A stretch of DNA of 64,000 bases from Periplaneta americana (Eukaryota > Arthropoda > Insecta > Blattodea > Blattidae), in NCBI RefSeq assembly GCF_040183065.1, contig NC_091130.1, forward strand, positions 28,494,359 through 28,558,358, given 5' to 3'. Below, in pieces: positions 1 through 11,422 of this stretch (its first letter is position 1; each line of letters opens with the position of its first letter). The translations under genes were made by a program, and so were the position numbers. A model generated the notes under the pieces. That model was not told where the DNA came from. It ran no database searches and was given only the letters and a program-made list of their open reading frames with translations.

Positions 1-884
1 ACAACAAGTTTACTGTGCATGCACTATAGGTTGTTGACTCGCTGCAGGTAGATAGAGATGTGTTGAGGTAACAACGTTGCTATTTATAGTAGACTACGGT
101 AGTATGGGGAAACACACATATGTACATTCTGAAAGTAAATATACATTACACAATGATAATGTCAAAAGAATATGAAAAGCATTTATTCTCCTGTCTTTTT
201 TAAGCATGTGTGTTTAATTATACACAGTGTTAATGGTGGAAATAAGCATGTAGCAATTTTATTTTTTTTTATTTATCCTATTGGTCGTCTTTAGGAAGTG
301 CAGTTACAGTACCGAATTGCAATGTACCTACTACAAGATACATTTTCAGTGTCTCAAACGTAAATCTTTTTCGGTTATCTGCCAAAGTTTGTACTGTAGA
401 AAGCTGCGCTCTACGTCGCATGACGTGATAGAAGGAAAACGAAAAAACCTATCATCATTGCACTCTCTAAGAGACAGTCCTTTATTCTCAGGTGACTCTA
501 TGTCCACTAATTTGCTGTTTATATTACACAATGTTCCATATCTGTTATTTTTACATAAAATTGATTTCAACTTCTGTTTTACACATTTAGTAACCGGTGT
601 ACTTGATGTCTAATTAATTCTCTGCATCATTTTCTAAATTAATTTGAGGACTTCCGGCATCTCTTGCTCTGACTTTTCTAACCGTGTAATAGTTTGAGAC
701 ACAGTTTGTATGAAAACCAAATTATTCGTCAGACCCTTCAAATCCAGAGCGTTTTCCTTTGCGTATTTGTTGGCATTCAGTCTACAGTACCCCGACCTAC
801 TGTACGCTTTACCACTATACTCAGTACGCCGTTATGCGGATTTCCCACTGAACTGCTCTATTGGGTCCGAAGTCTCGAAGCCTG
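1..884 (-). mobile_element. hAT-beta deletion derivative, cut by window edge
   Basis: This is one of three copies of a short non-autonomous hAT family; the others are at 31999-33987 and 53336-55225. The right terminus AAGTCTCGAAGCCTG ends at 884. The left terminus lies just outside the window, because position 1 corresponds to about 30 bases inside the complete copy at 53336. The minus strand carries only the C-terminal part of a transposase, so the element depended on a complete relative. It was inserted into LINE-derived sequence that continues at 885. Confidence 0.75.
346..712 (-). pseudogene. hAT transposase C-terminal fragment
   Basis: The minus strand encodes a degraded C-terminal hAT segment. 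The clearest part (346-570) has the block [13 protein letters not shown], matching [13 protein letters not shown] of the complete transposase at 3025-4509. This block holds the third catalytic acidic residue and the dimerisation helix in hAT proteins. Upstream on the minus strand the related sequence continues to about 712 but is broken by frameshifts. There is no BED finger and no first or second catalytic Asp, so the product cannot be active. It is part of the deletion derivative 1-884. Confidence 0.7.
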
Positions 885-1124
885 ATCATAACACATCTCC
901 CGCGAGTCGCTTCGAGAGAGAAGTTCCACGATGAGCTAAACTTGCAAACCGTAGACGAGTTCATTGCTCGATTGGCTAGAAACCTGCATGAGGTCTCCCG
1001 TGCCAGCCCCAACCCGCTCATATCAGCCCTTGGCCAGTATGATCCTAGGTTACGGCGAAGACACCAGACATGTCCACTAGCTATTCTCTTAAGACAGGGA
1101 GGCAGGTGCCACTCCCAGATTTAG
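885..1124 (+). pseudogene. LINE ORF2 C-terminal fragment (Jockey-like)
   Basis: The open stretch ends with a segment resembling the extreme C-terminus of Jockey/CR1-type reverse transcriptase proteins: a 'PRV..REKFHDEL' block, then 'VDEFIARLARN', then 'SPNPLISALGQYDPR'. In those families a similar tail follows the reverse transcriptase domain. The upstream part of the protein is absent because the hAT derivative ending at 884 interrupts it. The reading is open to the stop at 1122-1124. The family call rests on motif resemblance only. Confidence 0.5.
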
Positions 1125-1744
1125 GTAGATGATTTATGACTTAATCGAATAAGCAACCGCTGTGAAATGACCTTGCTGTAACTCGGGCTATAGATCCATT
1201 CTATCCCTCTTACAGATCGACGGAGTAAAGAGTCAATTAACTAGTCTCCGGATCTGACAGAAATCATCAAAGAGCTAATACCGTTTAGATGATTAAATAA
1301 CTTCAGCTAACATATCGTCCCCAATAATTCCGTTTTGCTGATCGATGGAGTTGTAATAGAGCCAATTGGCAAAATCACACAGTCATTTTACCTACGAGCC
1401 AACTGGCTAGTCTCTGAAATTGAGACATCTCATCCTGCCTAAGGTTTTTCCGTGGTTTTCCTAAGGCGCTAAGACAAATGTCGGTATGAGCCCTAAAAGA
1501 AATGGGCCACGGACCTGCATTCACTTCCCCAGACATTGGTGACGGCTCAAAAGTAATGATTATTCACATCGAACTCGGGCTCTAACAGAATTTAATCGTC
1601 CCCTTTTATAGATCAATGGAGTCATCATTGGCTGGTCTCCTGATCTGAGAAAAATCATCAAAGAGCCAATTGGCTATTTCCGTTTAGATAATTAATCCCT
1701 ACGCGTTCGAATCTTCAAACAGCCAAATTGGCTATTACCTTTTC
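1125..1744. other. No gene; LINE 3' flank with duplicated block and SINE-like block
   Basis: No coding sequence was seen. A block of about 90 bases at 1206-1300 (beginning ACAGATCGACGGAGT) recurs imperfectly at 1606-1700 (TAGATCAATGGAGT), sharing 'AAATCATCAAAGAGC' and 'CCGTTTAGAT'. Around 1440-1560 there is a GGTTTTCCTAAGGC-type block like the body of arthropod tRNA-derived SINEs, without a recognisable tRNA head. Most likely this is LINE untranslated sequence with a partial SINE. Confidence 0.35.
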
Positions 1745-2450
1745 GTGCCTAGACCTCTATCACTTCTCCTCCCAGTTGGTACCATCGCGTTTCTAACTCC
1801 TCCGGATCAGGTCACTGTACTCCTCCCCCCCCCCAGTATGTTGCAGCTAATCACTTACGTCCATTTTTGGCTTTCCCCCTCGAAATTTCTAGCGCTCCTT
1901 CACTGGGGCGGCAAAACCCGAAGTGAGACAAGTGGCCAACAGGCTTGGAGCTCACATATTCAGTTTTTCACAGCCCAACTCCCCCCTTGCAAGGACGTGT
2001 TTTCACGTTCCTTTAAAATTTCTCCTCCCACTTCCCCTCTCATTCATTTATTCAGTACGTCTATTTTCGGCGTTCGCCCTCGAAATTTCTAACGCTCCTT
2101 CACTGGGACGGCGAAACCCGAAGTGAGACAAGTGGCCAACAGGCTTGGAGCTCACATATTCAGTTTTTCACAGCCCCAACTCCCCTTTGCAAAGACGTGT
2201 ACCTGTACCTTTAAAGTCTCTCCTCCCTTTTCCCTCTCTCATTCATTCAGTCAGGTTTATCAGTTGCCACAGGTACACCTAGCAGAAGACTTCGACCTAG
2301 GTTACCTAACCACTGAAGATGTCTCCCGCATCAGTAGACGAAACGTCTAGGAATATCTACACCAGTAGAGCACGGCCCGGAAGTTCCACTTCAACTAGAC
2401 ACCGGCCGTGAAAGCCTACATGCTAAGAGCTTCAGGTAACATTTTTCAAC
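1745..2450 (+). mobile_element. Penelope-like element terminal repeats in tandem
   Basis: Two imperfect copies of a 200-base unit lie head to tail; 'CGAAATTTCT' occurs at 1881 and at 2081. Each contains 'GTGAGACAAGTGGCCAAC' and 'GCTTGGAGCTCACATA'. They are followed by a CTGAAGA / stem / GAAA hairpin at 2313-2343. The same unit plus hairpin lies in antisense at 39425-39720. Tandem terminal repeats ending in such a hairpin fit Penelope-like elements (PLEs). No reverse transcriptase is present here. The class rests on the hairpin shared with the GIY-YIG-bearing copy at 9775-10195. Confidence 0.45.
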
Positions 2451-2550
2451 TATTTCTTGCCGACATAGAATTTCGATCCTTAACAAGAATTGCACTTTGA
2501 AGAACTGTAAAATAAAATACTACTATTGCTATTGCTATCAGTGTTATTAC

Positions 2551-4747
<2,197 letters not shown>

Positions 4748-4755
4748 GTTATTAC

Positions 4756-5697
4756 TAATACTACCCACTGCTATTTATTACTACGATACTGTTACTACCA
4801 CAGCTCTATTGCTGCTGCTGTTGCCTGAAGCTTGGCGCCCACTTCGATGAGGCGAGGCAAAGCGATGAGACAAGAATTTCTTCTGCCAGGGAAACTTACA
4901 TGTAATCAAATGGGAGCCCACCTACTGGAGCGGCATGAGGCAAGACGACGGGAAGAATCGTTGCTGGACAAGTCTGGGGAGCAACCAGACGGCGTTGCTT
5001 TGCGTCAGCTCGCTTCAATGTGCCGGAAGTAGGAGATGCGAAGGGACAAAATGTTCATCTTCGTCACCATTCGGACACTTTCGGGTCTTCATCAGGTAAA
5101 CAAGCAGTTACTTTATTAAATTGTAGTAATTACGTTGTTAACGTTAAAGTGAATTAATGTATAAATTCTAGTGTTCTCATGGTATAATATGATTTAATTT
5201 AACGCCTGCAGCTATAACATTCTAGTTTACGCCCAATTTTGGGGGGGGGGGACAAAGCATTGATAGTGACCGGTCGTGAATAAAACGAATTTATCTAAAA
5301 AAAAAAAGTAACAACGTAAGATAGGACTTGGATTTTTCGATTCATGACTTCTGATTGATAACATCAACTCTTAAAACTTGCCACTAAACTAAATATTGCA
5401 GTGAAACCCATCCTCCCCTCTTCCAACTGCTGTTGGTCTGTGATTATGTCCTTGCACAGTATTTATACTGTGGTCCTTGTCTCAATCCACTAAGAAAAAT
5501 GATGTCCCATTGTAACCACATTTTGGCCCTAGCTCCCCCTATAGATGTGCAAAACATATGACATTACATTACTAGTGGCACAAGAAAGCTCTGCCTCTTT
5601 GGCACTTATCAACTTTTTATGTCCAGTCTTCAATTAATTATCTTCAATCATTTGAAGCGTGCAAAATAACAAAGATAAATGCTATAGTTCTGCACCA
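4756..5697. other. No supported gene; possible A-tailed retroposed end
   Basis: A trinucleotide-rich stretch (CTA/CTG types) runs from 4756 to 4825. A 66-codon open frame at 4832-5032 has no recognisable domain. A G-run lies at 5239-5250. An AATAAA at 5279 is followed by an 11-base A-run at 5297, which looks like the 3' end of a retroposed transcript. The rest is AT-rich sequence without recognisable structure. Confidence 0.3.
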
Positions 5698-5701
5698 CGT
5701 A

Positions 5702-5824
5702 TTATGAAACTCGCCTATAATGGTAATTAAGAAGTGAGTATGGATATTTATGAAACGAGCGCAAGCGAGTTTCATAATTTTCATACGAGCTTCTTAATTA
5801 ACATTATAGGCTCGTTGCATAATG
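5702..5824. repeat. Palindromic MITE, family P
   Basis: A short, almost palindromic element. The left end TATGAAACTCGCCTATAATG is mirrored by the right end CATTATAGGCTCGTTGCATA, with an inner CATACGAGCTTCTTAATTA arm. Related copies lie at 44137-44215 (partial) and 45511-45640. No TSD was resolved. Confidence 0.6.
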
Positions 5825-6019
5825 TACTATTAACGTACAGTACAGTAAATACATAATGGAGTAATACTATATTACCTTTCATGGATCATGTATTTCAATA
5901 AAGAAAAATGCTAATAGATACTGTATATAAGTCAAAATTAATATACCCGCCTAATACGCGGTCTCGGTTAATACGAGTTTTATACCCGGTCCCTTGAACA
6001 GCGTGTTATTAGGGTTTTA

Positions 6020-6480
6020 CTGTATCTGCTTCTCCTCGCTCGCTTCCTCATGTCGTTCCTCGCGTAGTCGCCTGTTCTCTGCTTCCATCTCTTTCAGCCG
6101 TTCTTCCGTTTGCTGGTGCTTCCCTTTTATTCAGCAACCTCTTTATTCAGCGATTCAATTTCTGTATCAGCGGTCACAACTATGTCCTTCATACATTCCT
6201 TACACCTCCAGTTCTCCTCAATATACTGGTCCCTCTCGAGTTTTTGGCAGCTGAAATGAAACCACGTCGAACAGGTGCTGCACAGAAGACCAGTCCTCAA
6301 ATTGTTCCTGCATACTCCGCACTTCACAGGTCCTGGGTTCAATTCCACTCCTCCAATCACTAACAGCATAGCTAGTATTAGAATCACAAAACTGCTTAGT
6401 GTCAGCTCCGCACTCCCCTGGCCCAAAGCTGCCGCCCAGGTACCGAGCCTCGCCCGGTACACTGCTAGTTCACATCCCAT
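6020..6480 (-). pseudogene. LINE ORF1: hydrophobic leader, 2A-like motif, PHD finger, coiled coil
   Basis: From an ATG at 6480 on the minus strand there is a hydrophobic segment (residues ~30-45), then GVELNPGP, which resembles the ribosome-skipping 2A motif ending in NPGP. The first position of the usual D-x-E-x-NPGP is Gly here. Next comes a PHD/RING-like cysteine array (CGVC, CSTC, WFHFSC, CKEC). The frame stops at 6127. A frame change near 6130 leads to a charged coiled-coil-like segment (QQTEERLKEMEAENRRLR) ending about 6020. This order is known from ORF1 of several CR1/L2-type non-LTR retrotransposons. ORF2 was not found adjacent. The gene is broken by the frameshift and probably inactive. 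Confidence 0.6.
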
Positions 6481-6496
6481 TCTATCTGCTCTCTAA

Positions 6497-6623
6497 AGCC
6501 GCGTTTCCACTTTTGCAACTGCGCAGGAATAATGAGAGGCAAACAACCGTTGCAAGTTAAAACGTCGCTTCCACTTTTGTAACTACGCAGGAATAACGAG
6601 AGGCAAACAACAGTTGCCAGTTA
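6497..6623. repeat. Two tandem copies of a 63-base TIR-like unit
   Basis: The block TTTCCACTTTTGCAACTGCG followed by AGGAATAATGAGAGGCAAAC occurs at 6508 and again, slightly changed, about 63 bases later. An inverted copy lies at 22770-22834. It looks like the terminus of an unidentified MITE family that has been duplicated. Confidence 0.5.
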
Positions 6624-7207
6624 AGCCTGGTTCAGACGGTGCAAGTTTCTGTGATGGATTCCAAGGTGGCTACGCTGATGGCTGCCCTGCGTGGTCACTT
6701 GCAGGCTCCCGTGTTGGCTACGGTGACGGTAGTTGTTCACACGGAGCTGGCTCTTTTCACAGTTCAAATTGGAAAAGCATCTGCTGTTTTATCTGTTGCC
6801 AACACTCATGGTCAAAAAGAAACTAAACCGTGAGTGGAAAACAACTAGTCCTACATTAACAGTAGTAAATGTCGTAATAAAATAATTAAGCCATAAGTGC
6901 AAAACAGCTAAAGTCCGATATAGTTGTTGTTTCTTAGAAACTAGAGAATATAAAAGAAAAACAGGTTTAGTTGGAAAACAACAAACATGGCGACATGGTT
7001 TCAGAGGTGATATTATATCATCATCTTTGGTTTCCAGCCTGCAAACCATCACGAAAAATAGCAAGGGACCTACCCTCGAAATCCAGCAAGCTAGCCATCC
7101 ACGGAGCCACCAGAGCGCATTACTTCCGGTGAGTGACCACGCAGGCGACCCATCCGCGGAGCCACCTTGGAATCCATCACAGAAACACGCACCGTCTGAA
7201 CCGGGCT
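6624..7207. mobile_element. Harbinger-like MITE with TTA target duplication
   Basis: The ends AGCCTGGTTCAGACGGTGC and GCACCGTCTGAACCGGGCT are inverted repeats whose similarity extends about 50 bases inward ('GTGATGGATTCCAAGGTGGC'). The element is flanked by TTA at 6621-6623 and 7208-7210. A three-base TTA duplication is the hallmark of PIF/Harbinger transposons. No transposase is encoded; the 584-base interior has no gene. Confidence 0.75.
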
Positions 7208-7314
7208 TTAGGCACAGGGTTGCCAGATAAAGGAATCGCAACCGTCGTACCAACTTGTCGTACTTCAGCATAAAATTGTCGTACATTTCTCAGCTTCCTA
7301 ATACACATATAATT

Positions 7315-7545
7315 CTAGTCCACCTGTGTAGTAATGGTTAGTATGTCTGACTGTGAAACGAGCGGTTCGGGATTCAAATCCTGGTTGAAACAAGTTATCT
7401 GGTTGAGGTTGTTTTCGGGGTTTTCCCTCAACCCATTAAGAGCAAATGCTGGATAACTTTCGGCGCTGGAGTCATTTCGCTGACATTATCACCTTCATGT
7501 CATTGATGCCAGATAACCATCGCAGTTGATAAATAATCATAAAAT
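7315..7545 (+). mobile_element. tRNA-derived SINE, family 1
   Basis: A tRNA-like head includes an A-box-like 'TAGTAATGGTTAGTATG' and a B-box-like 'GGGATTCAAATCC'. It is followed by the family body 'TTTTCCCTCAACCCATTAAG' and 'AACTTTCGGCGCTGGA', ending in an AT-rich tail. The same family occurs at 14634-14872 (+), 50143-50396 (-) and 62637-62891 (-). Confidence 0.75.
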
Positions 7546-7860
7546 AACCTACATATATTATATAGGTCTACCAGTCAATTTCAGTTCGAAATTTTAAGAA
7601 TTTACTACTAATTATTGCTCATATTCACAATGACATTGAGGATTGAAACAAATCACCACCCATTTCTTCATCATCAACACTGTTATCGCCGTAAAGCGTG
7701 CACGATGACGCTTGGTTAGAAACAACTTTGTCATATTTAAAGTCAGCAGAAATTTGATCTTTGGCCGGCGCGGCGGCAGATATTTTAGTATCAATAAATG
7801 CGGCGGCTGAAAATTATATAAATTAATTCATTTACAGCCGACTCAAATCCGACAACTATA

Positions 7861-8724
7861 CAGGGCATAATTTCAGGTATGTATTTCCCACATGTAGACA
7901 ATCAAAATAGTTCATTACAACATGTGTCCGGAAATGCTTCATTTCCGAGTTATGGCCTTCACAACATTGAAATTCACCGGAACGTTTTTCTTTCCGCAGG
8001 TCGTCATTACAGAAGATGTTCAAAATGTCCACCTCCTGCTTGAATACAGACCTCACATCGATGTCTCATTGACCTGCGAACACGATCCCAAACTCCAGGA
8101 GTATTGCGTATGTCCTCAGAACATGCCACAATTCGATTCCGAAGGGATTCCAACAGTCTCCAGACAGTCGTATGAGGAACATTGACTTGCAACGCTACCC
8201 TTCGTGTGCTGATAGAAGGAGTCATGTTCACAGCCTCCAGAATCTCCTCCTGTACTTCTGGAGTTGTAGATCTTGGTCGTCCCCTTCCCAAACCAGGAGA
8301 GTTAAATTTTCCATACTCTCACAGACGGTAATGGAGACGTACAAATGTCTTCCGACCTGGACATTGTCGCTGTGGGACCTCTCCTGGTACAAACGACGAG
8401 CCAGCGCAGCATTGCCGTCCGCCTTATCGTACATGAAATGTATCTCTGCCAGCTCTTGATTTGAATACATGTCGCACAGTCTAACGCCTACACAACACTG
8501 AATGTAACCTTCGCCTCGGAATAAACTGTCAGAGTGCCCTCTTAATGTCTCCTTTGACGGCAACGACCTGCGGAAAGAAAAACGTTCCGGTGAATTTCAA
8601 TGTTTTGAAGTCCATAACTCGGAAATAAAGCATTTCCGGACACATGTTGTAATGAACTATTTTGATTGTCTACATGTGGGAAATACATACCTGAAATTAT
8701 GCCCCATATTTTTTAAACACCCTG
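7861..8724 (-). mobile_element. mariner-like deletion derivative with long inverted termini (mariner-a)
   Basis: The element starts CAGGGCATAATTTCAGG and ends in ...CACCCTG, with TA on each side (7859-7860, 8725-8726). The inverted termini run about 135 bases. The left end lacks roughly 19 bases (the T-rich block TTTAAAAAATATGG) that the right end retains. The minus strand encodes the N- and C-terminal parts of a transposase. It is inserted inside hAT-delta. Confidence 0.85.
8007..8563 (-). pseudogene. Internally deleted mariner-like transposase
   Basis: Reading the minus strand, the N-terminal part begins near 8473 (MYSNQELAEIHFMYDKADGN), a helix-turn-helix region found in many insect mariner-like proteins. 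After 'YQER' a one-base shift and an in-frame stop interrupt it. The correct frame resumes before 8291 (GRGRPRSTTPEVQEEILEAV ... TPSISTRRVALQVNVPHTTVW). It then jumps directly to the C-terminal end (EDIRNTPGVWDRVRRSMRHR, GGGHFEHLL). The catalytic DD(E/D) core is missing, so this is a deletion derivative carrying only DNA-binding and tail sequence. Confidence 0.75.
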
Positions 8725-9434
8725 TATAATGGCGGCGCGTTTAGACTTATTAATGCTACTGCGATACTATTTCACTGATAAAGGACTTCCTTTGTCGAAC
8801 AAACAAGGAAATTAATAAAATTAAATAGCCTATGTATTACTTTGATATAACCGCGCCGTATACGTGAAACCTAGAGCTCAAGATGACAATGACTTGCATG
8901 GCAAGTATAGTGACCAGATCGAGTTTCAAACCATTTTCTCCCCTTAAAAGCATGTTTCTTTCACATAAGTCAAGGACGTACTGAATAAAGAAAACTTGTC
9001 TAAAATGTACTAATTAACCATCAATTTTATTTCAATTATAAACCAACATTATAAGTTCCGAAACAATTTTTTCTCTTCAGTGAAATAGTCGTACAAAATT
9101 TCGTACGACATACAGATCTGTCGTACCTCGTACAATTAGCCAAAATAATCGTATGCGTACGACTATAGTCGTACATATGGCAACCCTGGTTAGGCAGTTA
9201 TGCGCAAGGCGAGTGGCAGAAATAAACTATGCGCACAAGCCTGGGGCAAGAATGCGCAAGTCTCCCGCTCTGGGACCGGGAGACATTGGCAACTACTCGT
9301 ATATGCAACTTCATCAGCTGATTTAAGGTCTTGCGTAGGAGCTGCTGTTTTCATCGCAAATACTTGTGTAGTTCCGGTGCATTCGACTAGTTTGTCGAGT
9401 ATTTTTTTATAGGTTATCTCTATGTGAGAATGTG

Positions 9435-9718
9435 ATGAACTGCTCTAATGAGAAAAGCGTAGAGTTCACTGGACAATACAAGAATTATCCTTGTCTTTGG
9501 CGAGCCTGAGATTCGAATTATAGGGACCGTCAGAAAAGGAAGGATGCCCATCAGTTTTTAGCAGAAAAGTATGAGCTGGGATTCGGAAAAGCAGTCAACA
9601 AAAAAATTAAAAGTTTCAAATGCTACTTTCATAGGCTTCACACAGAAGTGAAGAAAACCGAATTAATTAATTTATACATCTTGATTACACAGCTTTTAAC
9701 ACTGCCTGTATCACTTCA
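9435..9718 (+). pseudogene. MADF (Myb/SANT-like) domain fragment
   Basis: From ATG at 9435 the frame encodes a MADF-like pattern: 'EFTGQYKNYPCLWRA', a stop (TGA at 9509-9511), then 'DSNYRDRQKRKDAHQFLAEK' and 'KKIKSFKCYFHRLHTEVKK'. MADF domains bind DNA and occur in insect transcription factors and in the accessory protein of PIF/Harbinger transposons. The frame runs into an AT microsatellite at about 9720, so the 3' part is lost or displaced. The in-frame stop makes it a pseudogene. A transposon origin is more likely than a host gene. Confidence 0.5.
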
Positions 9719-9723
9719 GAAAA

Positions 9724-9727
<4 letters not shown>

Positions 9728-9765
<38 letters not shown>
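9728..9765. repeat. (AT)n microsatellite
   Basis: Uninterrupted AT dinucleotides, next to the PLE terminus that begins about 9775. Confidence 0.9.
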
Positions 9766-9766
<1 letters not shown>

Positions 9767-9774
9767 TTTAACGT

Positions 9775-10195
9775 GTTAATCAACTAGATTACCTTGTTGA
9801 CTAGTTTCGGCCAGTGGGCCATCATCAGAACTGGGTAGTCTTTGCGCCTTCTGATTGTGTTTCGTGTGTGTGTGTGCGTGTGCGCGTGCGTCGGTGTGTG
9901 TGTGTGTGTTTTTTTTTTGATGCGGATGTGTTTTTGTGTGCCTGTATATTTCGTATTGTTCTAATGTGTTCAGTTCTGGTTTTTCGGTTGGATATGTTGA
10001 ATTTCCATGTCTATGTTTATGTTGCTGTAGGTGTGGTTGGCGTTTGTGATGTGTTCTATTTATGTGGAAGTGTTTTGTGATTTAGTTATGGCTGTGATGT
10101 GTTCTTTGTAAGGTGTTTGAAATGACCTGCCTGTCTGTCCTATGTAGAAGTTGCTGCAAGTACTGCATTTAAGTTTGAATACAACTGTCTGGTTG
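9775..10195 (-). mobile_element. Penelope-like element 3' part with GIY-YIG nuclease remnant
   Basis: The minus strand encodes 'VFKLKCSTCSNFYIGQTGRS', then 'YKEHITAITKSQNTST', a stop, then 'IEHITNANHTYSNINIDMEI'. This is the GIY-YIG endonuclease domain typical of PLEs, including their CxxC pair. GIY-YIG cuts the target DNA for retrotransposition. Stops and the missing reverse transcriptase make it a fossil. Downstream in the element's sense is the hairpin CTGATGA / GGCC-CACT-GGCC / GAAA (9805-9828), then the AT tract. Finding this hairpin next to a PLE nuclease supports calling the similar hairpins elsewhere in the window PLE ends. Confidence 0.75.
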
Positions 10196-10362
10196 TTAAT
10201 TTATTTACGTATTTATTTATTAGTTATTCACTTACTAAATTATTTATTCACTCTTTTATTTATTTCTTCGTGTATTTATTTATTCATATATTTATTCTCT
10301 TACTCATTTGATCATTTATTTATTTACTTATTTACTTATTATTTATTTATTTATTTAATCAC
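10196..10362. repeat. TTTA-type simple repeat
   Basis: Degenerate TTTA/TTTAC tetranucleotide tract. It served as the insertion site of the LINE at 10376. Confidence 0.85.
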
Positions 10363-10375
10363 ATTATTTACATAT

Positions 10376-10803
10376 ACATGCTACATGCCCTGCCCATCTG
10401 AAACGTATTTTATGTTCCAATTATGTCAGGTGAAGTATACAATGCGTGCAGCTCTGCGTTGTGTAACTTTCTCCATTCTCCTGTAACTTCATCCCTCTTA
10501 GCCCCAAATATTTTTCTAAGAACCTTATTCTCAAACACCCTTAATCTCTGTTCCTCTCTCAAAGTGAGAGTCCACGTATGGGCGAATCCAGAAATGCATA
10601 TAGAGTGTTGGTTGGTAGGCCAGAGGGAAAAAGACCTTTGGGGAGACCGAGACGTAGATGGGAAGATAATATTAAAATGGATTTGAGGGAGGTGGGATAT
10701 GATGGTAGAGACTGGATTAATCTTGCTCAGGATAGGGACCAATGGCGGGCTTATGTGAGGGCGACAATGAACCTCCGGGTTCCTTAAAAGCCAGTAAGTA
10801 AGT
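10376..10803 (+). mobile_element. LINE 3' end with 5' inversion (twin-priming product)
   Basis: A 13-base duplication ATTATTTACATAT flanks the insert exactly (10363-10375 and 10804-10816). Bases 10376-10574 are the minus-strand version of the LINE region encoding 'LTLREEQRLRVFENKVLRKI'. Bases 10575-10790 are the plus-strand continuation encoding 'MGESRNAYRVLVGRPEGKRP' to 'MNLRVP' and a stop, followed by an AGTAAGTAAGT tail. The two halves meet at adjacent positions of the LINE sequence. Six more copies of this LINE lie at 20005, 28345, 38704, 41945, 48855 and 60790. Confidence 0.9.
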
Positions 10804-10828
10804 ATTATTTACATATTTATTTATTTCC

Positions 10829-11220
10829 AGTGAAGATGCTGTTTGGGGAGTTATACCACATACAGAGAGAATGACCAGTGAGGGTAGTCCGAGGCGTGCG
10901 AGTGAAAATACAAGGAGAAGTGATTGTGGATCAACCGGCGAGGACAGCGCAAGTGAAGATCAATTAATAAGAATGTCACAGGCCGTTGGTAGTCCTGGGT
11001 GCTCGAGAGGAAGTGCTACGATATGAAGGAGCTGTGCGATACCGACCGTGAAGTAGAAGCGGGTGACGAACATTTAATAAGAGGTAAAATGACAAATAGA
11101 AACTGTAACAATAATAAAGTAAATTCAATCAAGGATATAGATACTGAACGAAACTACCTATTAAGAGGTAGGCATCAACAAAGGTTTAATTTTCCTAAAA
11201 TTAGAAAAACTATTTATTAA
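10829..11220 (+). other. Open segment of unknown origin
   Basis: After an acceptor-like TTATTTCCAG the sequence stays open for about 65 codons. It is rich in Ser, Glu and Arg ('SEGSPRRASENTRRSDCGST'). A second frame, 10999-11220, starts ATGCTCGAG... in the alternative reading and is rich in Asn and Lys. No domain was recognised. It could be a transposon exon related to the MADF fragment at 9435, displaced by the PLE and LINE insertions, but nothing proves that. Confidence 0.25.
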
Positions 11221-11422
11221 CTAAATAAGATAAGAAGACAGGTTTTGAAAATAAGATAGAATAACGTCAAGGTTTTAAAATAAAAAAAAAATAAAAATAG
11301 AGAATTAATGAAGTTGTTAATGTATTCCGATAGCTGTATTAATTGTTAAATGTTCAAAAGGTAATTGACTTTATAAATTGGTAAACTACTAGGCCTATAT
11401 TTTAAATTCAATAAGTATCGTA

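Larger units (their letters stand above)
7215..9188. mobile_element. Non-autonomous hAT element with GTCGTAC subterminal arrays (hAT-delta)
   Basis: The termini CAGGGTTGCCA and TGGCAACCCTG are bounded by the near-identical octamers TTTAGGCA (7207-7214) and GTTAGGCA (9189-9196), an hAT-type duplication. GTCGTAC occurs three times just inside the left end and five times, counting both orientations, inside the right end. Such subterminal arrays are transposase-binding sites in known hATs. There is no transposase. A SINE (7315-7545) and a mariner derivative (7861-8724) sit inside. Confidence 0.75.

Noticed and set aside
9805-9828. Definite hammerhead ribozyme
   Set aside because: The CTGATGA and GAAA strands and stem II are present, but an extra unpaired base follows CTGATGA and I could not assign stem I and the cleavage site; kept only as a hypothesis.
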